Shown in pieces: positions 62,765-64,000 of a stretch of DNA of 64,000 nucleotides. A program made the translations under genes and the position numbers. The DNA comes from UBA4738 sp002413305 (lineage in GTDB: Bacteria > Actinomycetota > UBA4738), in the NCBI GenBank assembly GCA_036847185.1, contig DAIUAM010000004.1:33499-97498 (forward strand), given 5' to 3'. Numbering within the stretch: position 1 is the stretch's first letter; each line of letters begins with the position of its first letter. Under the pieces are notes generated by a model. The model searched no databases. It was not told where the DNA came from and saw only the letters and a program-made list of their open reading frames with translations.

Positions 62765-62958
62765 TAGGCGGCCCTGAGATCGATCAGGACCTCGGCCAGG
62801 TCCTCGGCGGGGGCTTGTCGGGCCGTTCGTGGAGCTGGCGGATAGCGTCGGCCCGGACCTCCGGAGGCGAGGCCAGGAGGTCGAGGAGCTCCCCCGCGTC
62901 GGACGCCTGCAGGCAGGCGGCGCAGGGTCTTGCGGATGCGACGCTCGGAAGGCTCCAT
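62764..62958 (-). CDS. possible small degenerate ORF
   Basis: 64 residues from ATG 62958. The start (MEPSERRIRKTLRRL) and end (APAEDLAEVLIDLRAA) look coding in one frame, while the middle looks better in another (DAGELLDLLASPPEVRADAI). This could be a small gene with two compensating frameshifts, or noise. No family recognised. Confidence 0.25.
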   Translation of the reverse strand: MEPSERRIRKTLRRLPAGVRRGGAPRPPGLASGGPGRRYPPAPRTARQAPAEDLAEVLIDLRAA

Positions 62959-63012
62959 CGTCCCTCGGCACCATACGCGATGTCACCTCCGGAAGATCAG
63001 ACGGAACAGACG

Positions 63013-63038
63013 AAGGGGCCGGGTTTCCCCGGCCCCTT
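63013..63038 (-). terminator. stem-loop terminator of the 63073 gene
   Basis: An 11-bp stem AAGGGGCCGGG with its complement around a TTTC loop lies 35 bp beyond the stop of the minus-strand secreted protein gene. Confidence 0.75.
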
Positions 63039-63072
63039 GTCGTGATTCCTCGTTCGGTTGCTGGCCTGTTCT

Positions 63073-63576
63073 CTACTGCGTGCTGAGGATCTGCGCGTCG
63101 GAGGTCCCGTCGGTGTTGTTCTCGTGGATCTGGATGTTGCCCGAGGAGATCGTGCCCATGTCGTGGATGTAGACGTTGCTCCCCACGGGCAGCTGGTAGG
63201 CCCATTCGACACAGATCCGGTCGTTGGTCCCTGGCTCGCCTTCGTCCACGAACGACGCCTTCAGGTACACGGTGGTGCCGTTCTGGTCGGTGCACGTGGC
63301 GGTCACCCGGACGATGGGGAACCCCGGCTTGGTGACCCCGAAGGCCATCTTCGTGTAGCCGTCGCAGTGGACGTTGAACCCCGCATAGGGGCCGTTGGGG
63401 TCCGAGTTGTAGTTCAACTGGTTCCCGATGCCGTTGGTGTTGACCACGAAGCCCAATGACGCACTCAATGGCGTCTGGCCCTGACCAGCCCCGGTGTCCG
63501 CCATTGCGGCCACCATCCCGAACGCCAGGAAGCCCGCCACCAGGCTCCCGATGATGCCGATGCGTGCTGCTCCCAT
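63073..63576 (-). CDS. small secreted protein of unknown function
   Basis: 167 residues. GGGGGAGG precedes the ATG by 6 nt. Signal peptide GIIGSLVAGFLAFGMVAAMA, cleavage after MADTG region. The mature part is Asn/Gly/Thr-rich and beta-like (GFVVNTNGIGNQLNYNSDPN, DEGEPGTNDRICVEW) with three Cys. No known domain recognised. Has its own terminator, so it is a monocistronic exported protein; TAGACT near 63647 may be its -10. Confidence 0.7.
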   Translation of the reverse strand: MGAARIGIIGSLVAGFLAFGMVAAMADTGAGQGQTPLSASLGFVVNTNGIGNQLNYNSDPNGPYAGFNVHCDGYTKMAFGVTKPGFPIVRVTATCTDQNGTTVYLKASFVDEGEPGTNDRICVEWAYQLPVGSNVYIHDMGTISSGNIQIHENNTDGTSDAQILSTQ

Positions 63577-63897
63577 GCAGAACCTCCCCCTTCGCCGCTT
63601 TCAGGTGGACGATCCAACTGAGTGGGGCGATCACTTTGGACCTGGAGTCTACCCATGATGGGGGATGCCGACATGAGCCATTTGACCTAGTTAGCTCCTT
63701 CATTAGTCGCAATGTCACCGATATCCCGGGGTGACACGGGCGCATCGTAGCCAGGCGGGCGGATTCGTTCCCCGGGGCTCACCTCAGCGCGTCTACGGGA
63801 CGTGCCCTCCCGGGTGTCGCCGGCGCCTGTATCCCGGAGGATGAGCGAGCCGAACCTCGTTGATCGGGCAGCGCATCATGCCCCGAAGGGTAACCCC
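63577..63897. other. non-coding region
   Basis: No gene recognised. It includes the Shine-Dalgarno and probable promoter of the secreted protein, and an A/T-richer segment at about 63680-63735 that may hold further promoter elements. Nothing else was identified. Confidence 0.4.
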
Positions 63898-64000
63898 TCA
63901 GCTCTTACCCCTTGCCTCGTTCCGTAGCCGCTCGAGGACGGTCGGATCGTGGTGGTCCGCGCCGTCGGCGCGGTCGAGTTCCCCGCCAGGTTCACGTTGG
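63898..64000 (-). CDS. C-terminal end of a minus-strand gene cut by the window edge
   Basis: One minus-strand frame reads GGELDRADGADHHDPTVLER and LRNEARGKS to a TGA at 63898-63900. Third positions fit coding sequence. The start is outside the window, so the product is unknown. Confidence 0.35.
   Translation of the reverse strand, partial: QREPGGELDRADGADHHDPTVLERLRNEARGKS

Overview
High-GC, densely packed bacterial chromosome segment. Gene content (GatCAB, RskA-type anti-sigma factor, LCP protein, DGPF/ECF42 module, MeaA-type mutase, crotonyl-CoA carboxylase/reductase), frequent GTG/TTG starts and many leaderless-looking promoters suggest an Actinomycetota lineage, probably uncultured; this is inference from gene content, not a phylogeny.

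1-12.7 kb (mostly + strand): remnant of a secreted-protein gene, a PH/SHOCT membrane protein and a GNAT, then a leucine-catabolism-like operon (carboxylase beta, methylglutaconyl-CoA hydratase, HMG-CoA lyase homologue with Ser at the usual catalytic Cys position, biotin carboxylase), a VOC protein, a large nucleotide cyclase/AAA/TPR protein, a glycolipid-binding-domain protein and an acyl-CoA dehydrogenase. 12.7-16.9 kb: a DGPF-ECF42 sigma module that looks broken: the sigma gene is frameshifted, a 3' scrap of a second DGPF gene remains, and a secreted DUF11 protein gene sits in the middle on the other strand.

17-42 kb: M23 peptidase, ethylmalonyl-CoA mutase (MeaA), 3-hydroxybutyryl-CoA dehydrogenase, amidohydrolase, a minus-strand operon (propionyl-CoA carboxylase beta, small partner, CoA-transferase, two glycosyltransferases), Cas4-like nuclease, crotonyl-CoA carboxylase/reductase, methylmalonyl-CoA epimerase, divergent FtsH-like protease, thiolase, histidine kinase, second acyl-CoA dehydrogenase, thioesterase, MarR and MFS. 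Together these supply most early steps of the ethylmalonyl-CoA pathway and propionyl-CoA entry, which would let the cell assimilate acetyl-CoA and degrade branched-chain or fatty acids.

42.7-59.4 kb: SigK/RskA-like pair, acyl-CoA synthetase, LCP protein, gatC-gatA, then a tiny ribbon-helix-helix gene and a small helical protein gene upstream of gatB, class V aminotransferase-serA, lipoprotein, ilvE, gamma-carbonic anhydrase, methyltransferase, FAH-family hydrolase and gltX. A perfect 32-bp palindrome stands before the RHH-gatB genes and a diverged copy stands before FAH-gltX, suggesting one regulator for both halves of indirect Gln/Asn-tRNA synthesis.

59.4-64 kb: a lower-GC accessory region. 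Two direct copies of the 3' half of a tRNA-Glu(CTC) bracket about 2 kb of unfamiliar minus-strand genes (likely att scars), followed by short repeats, gene remnants and two secreted proteins. No rRNA, intact tRNA, CRISPR array, transposase or integrase was seen.
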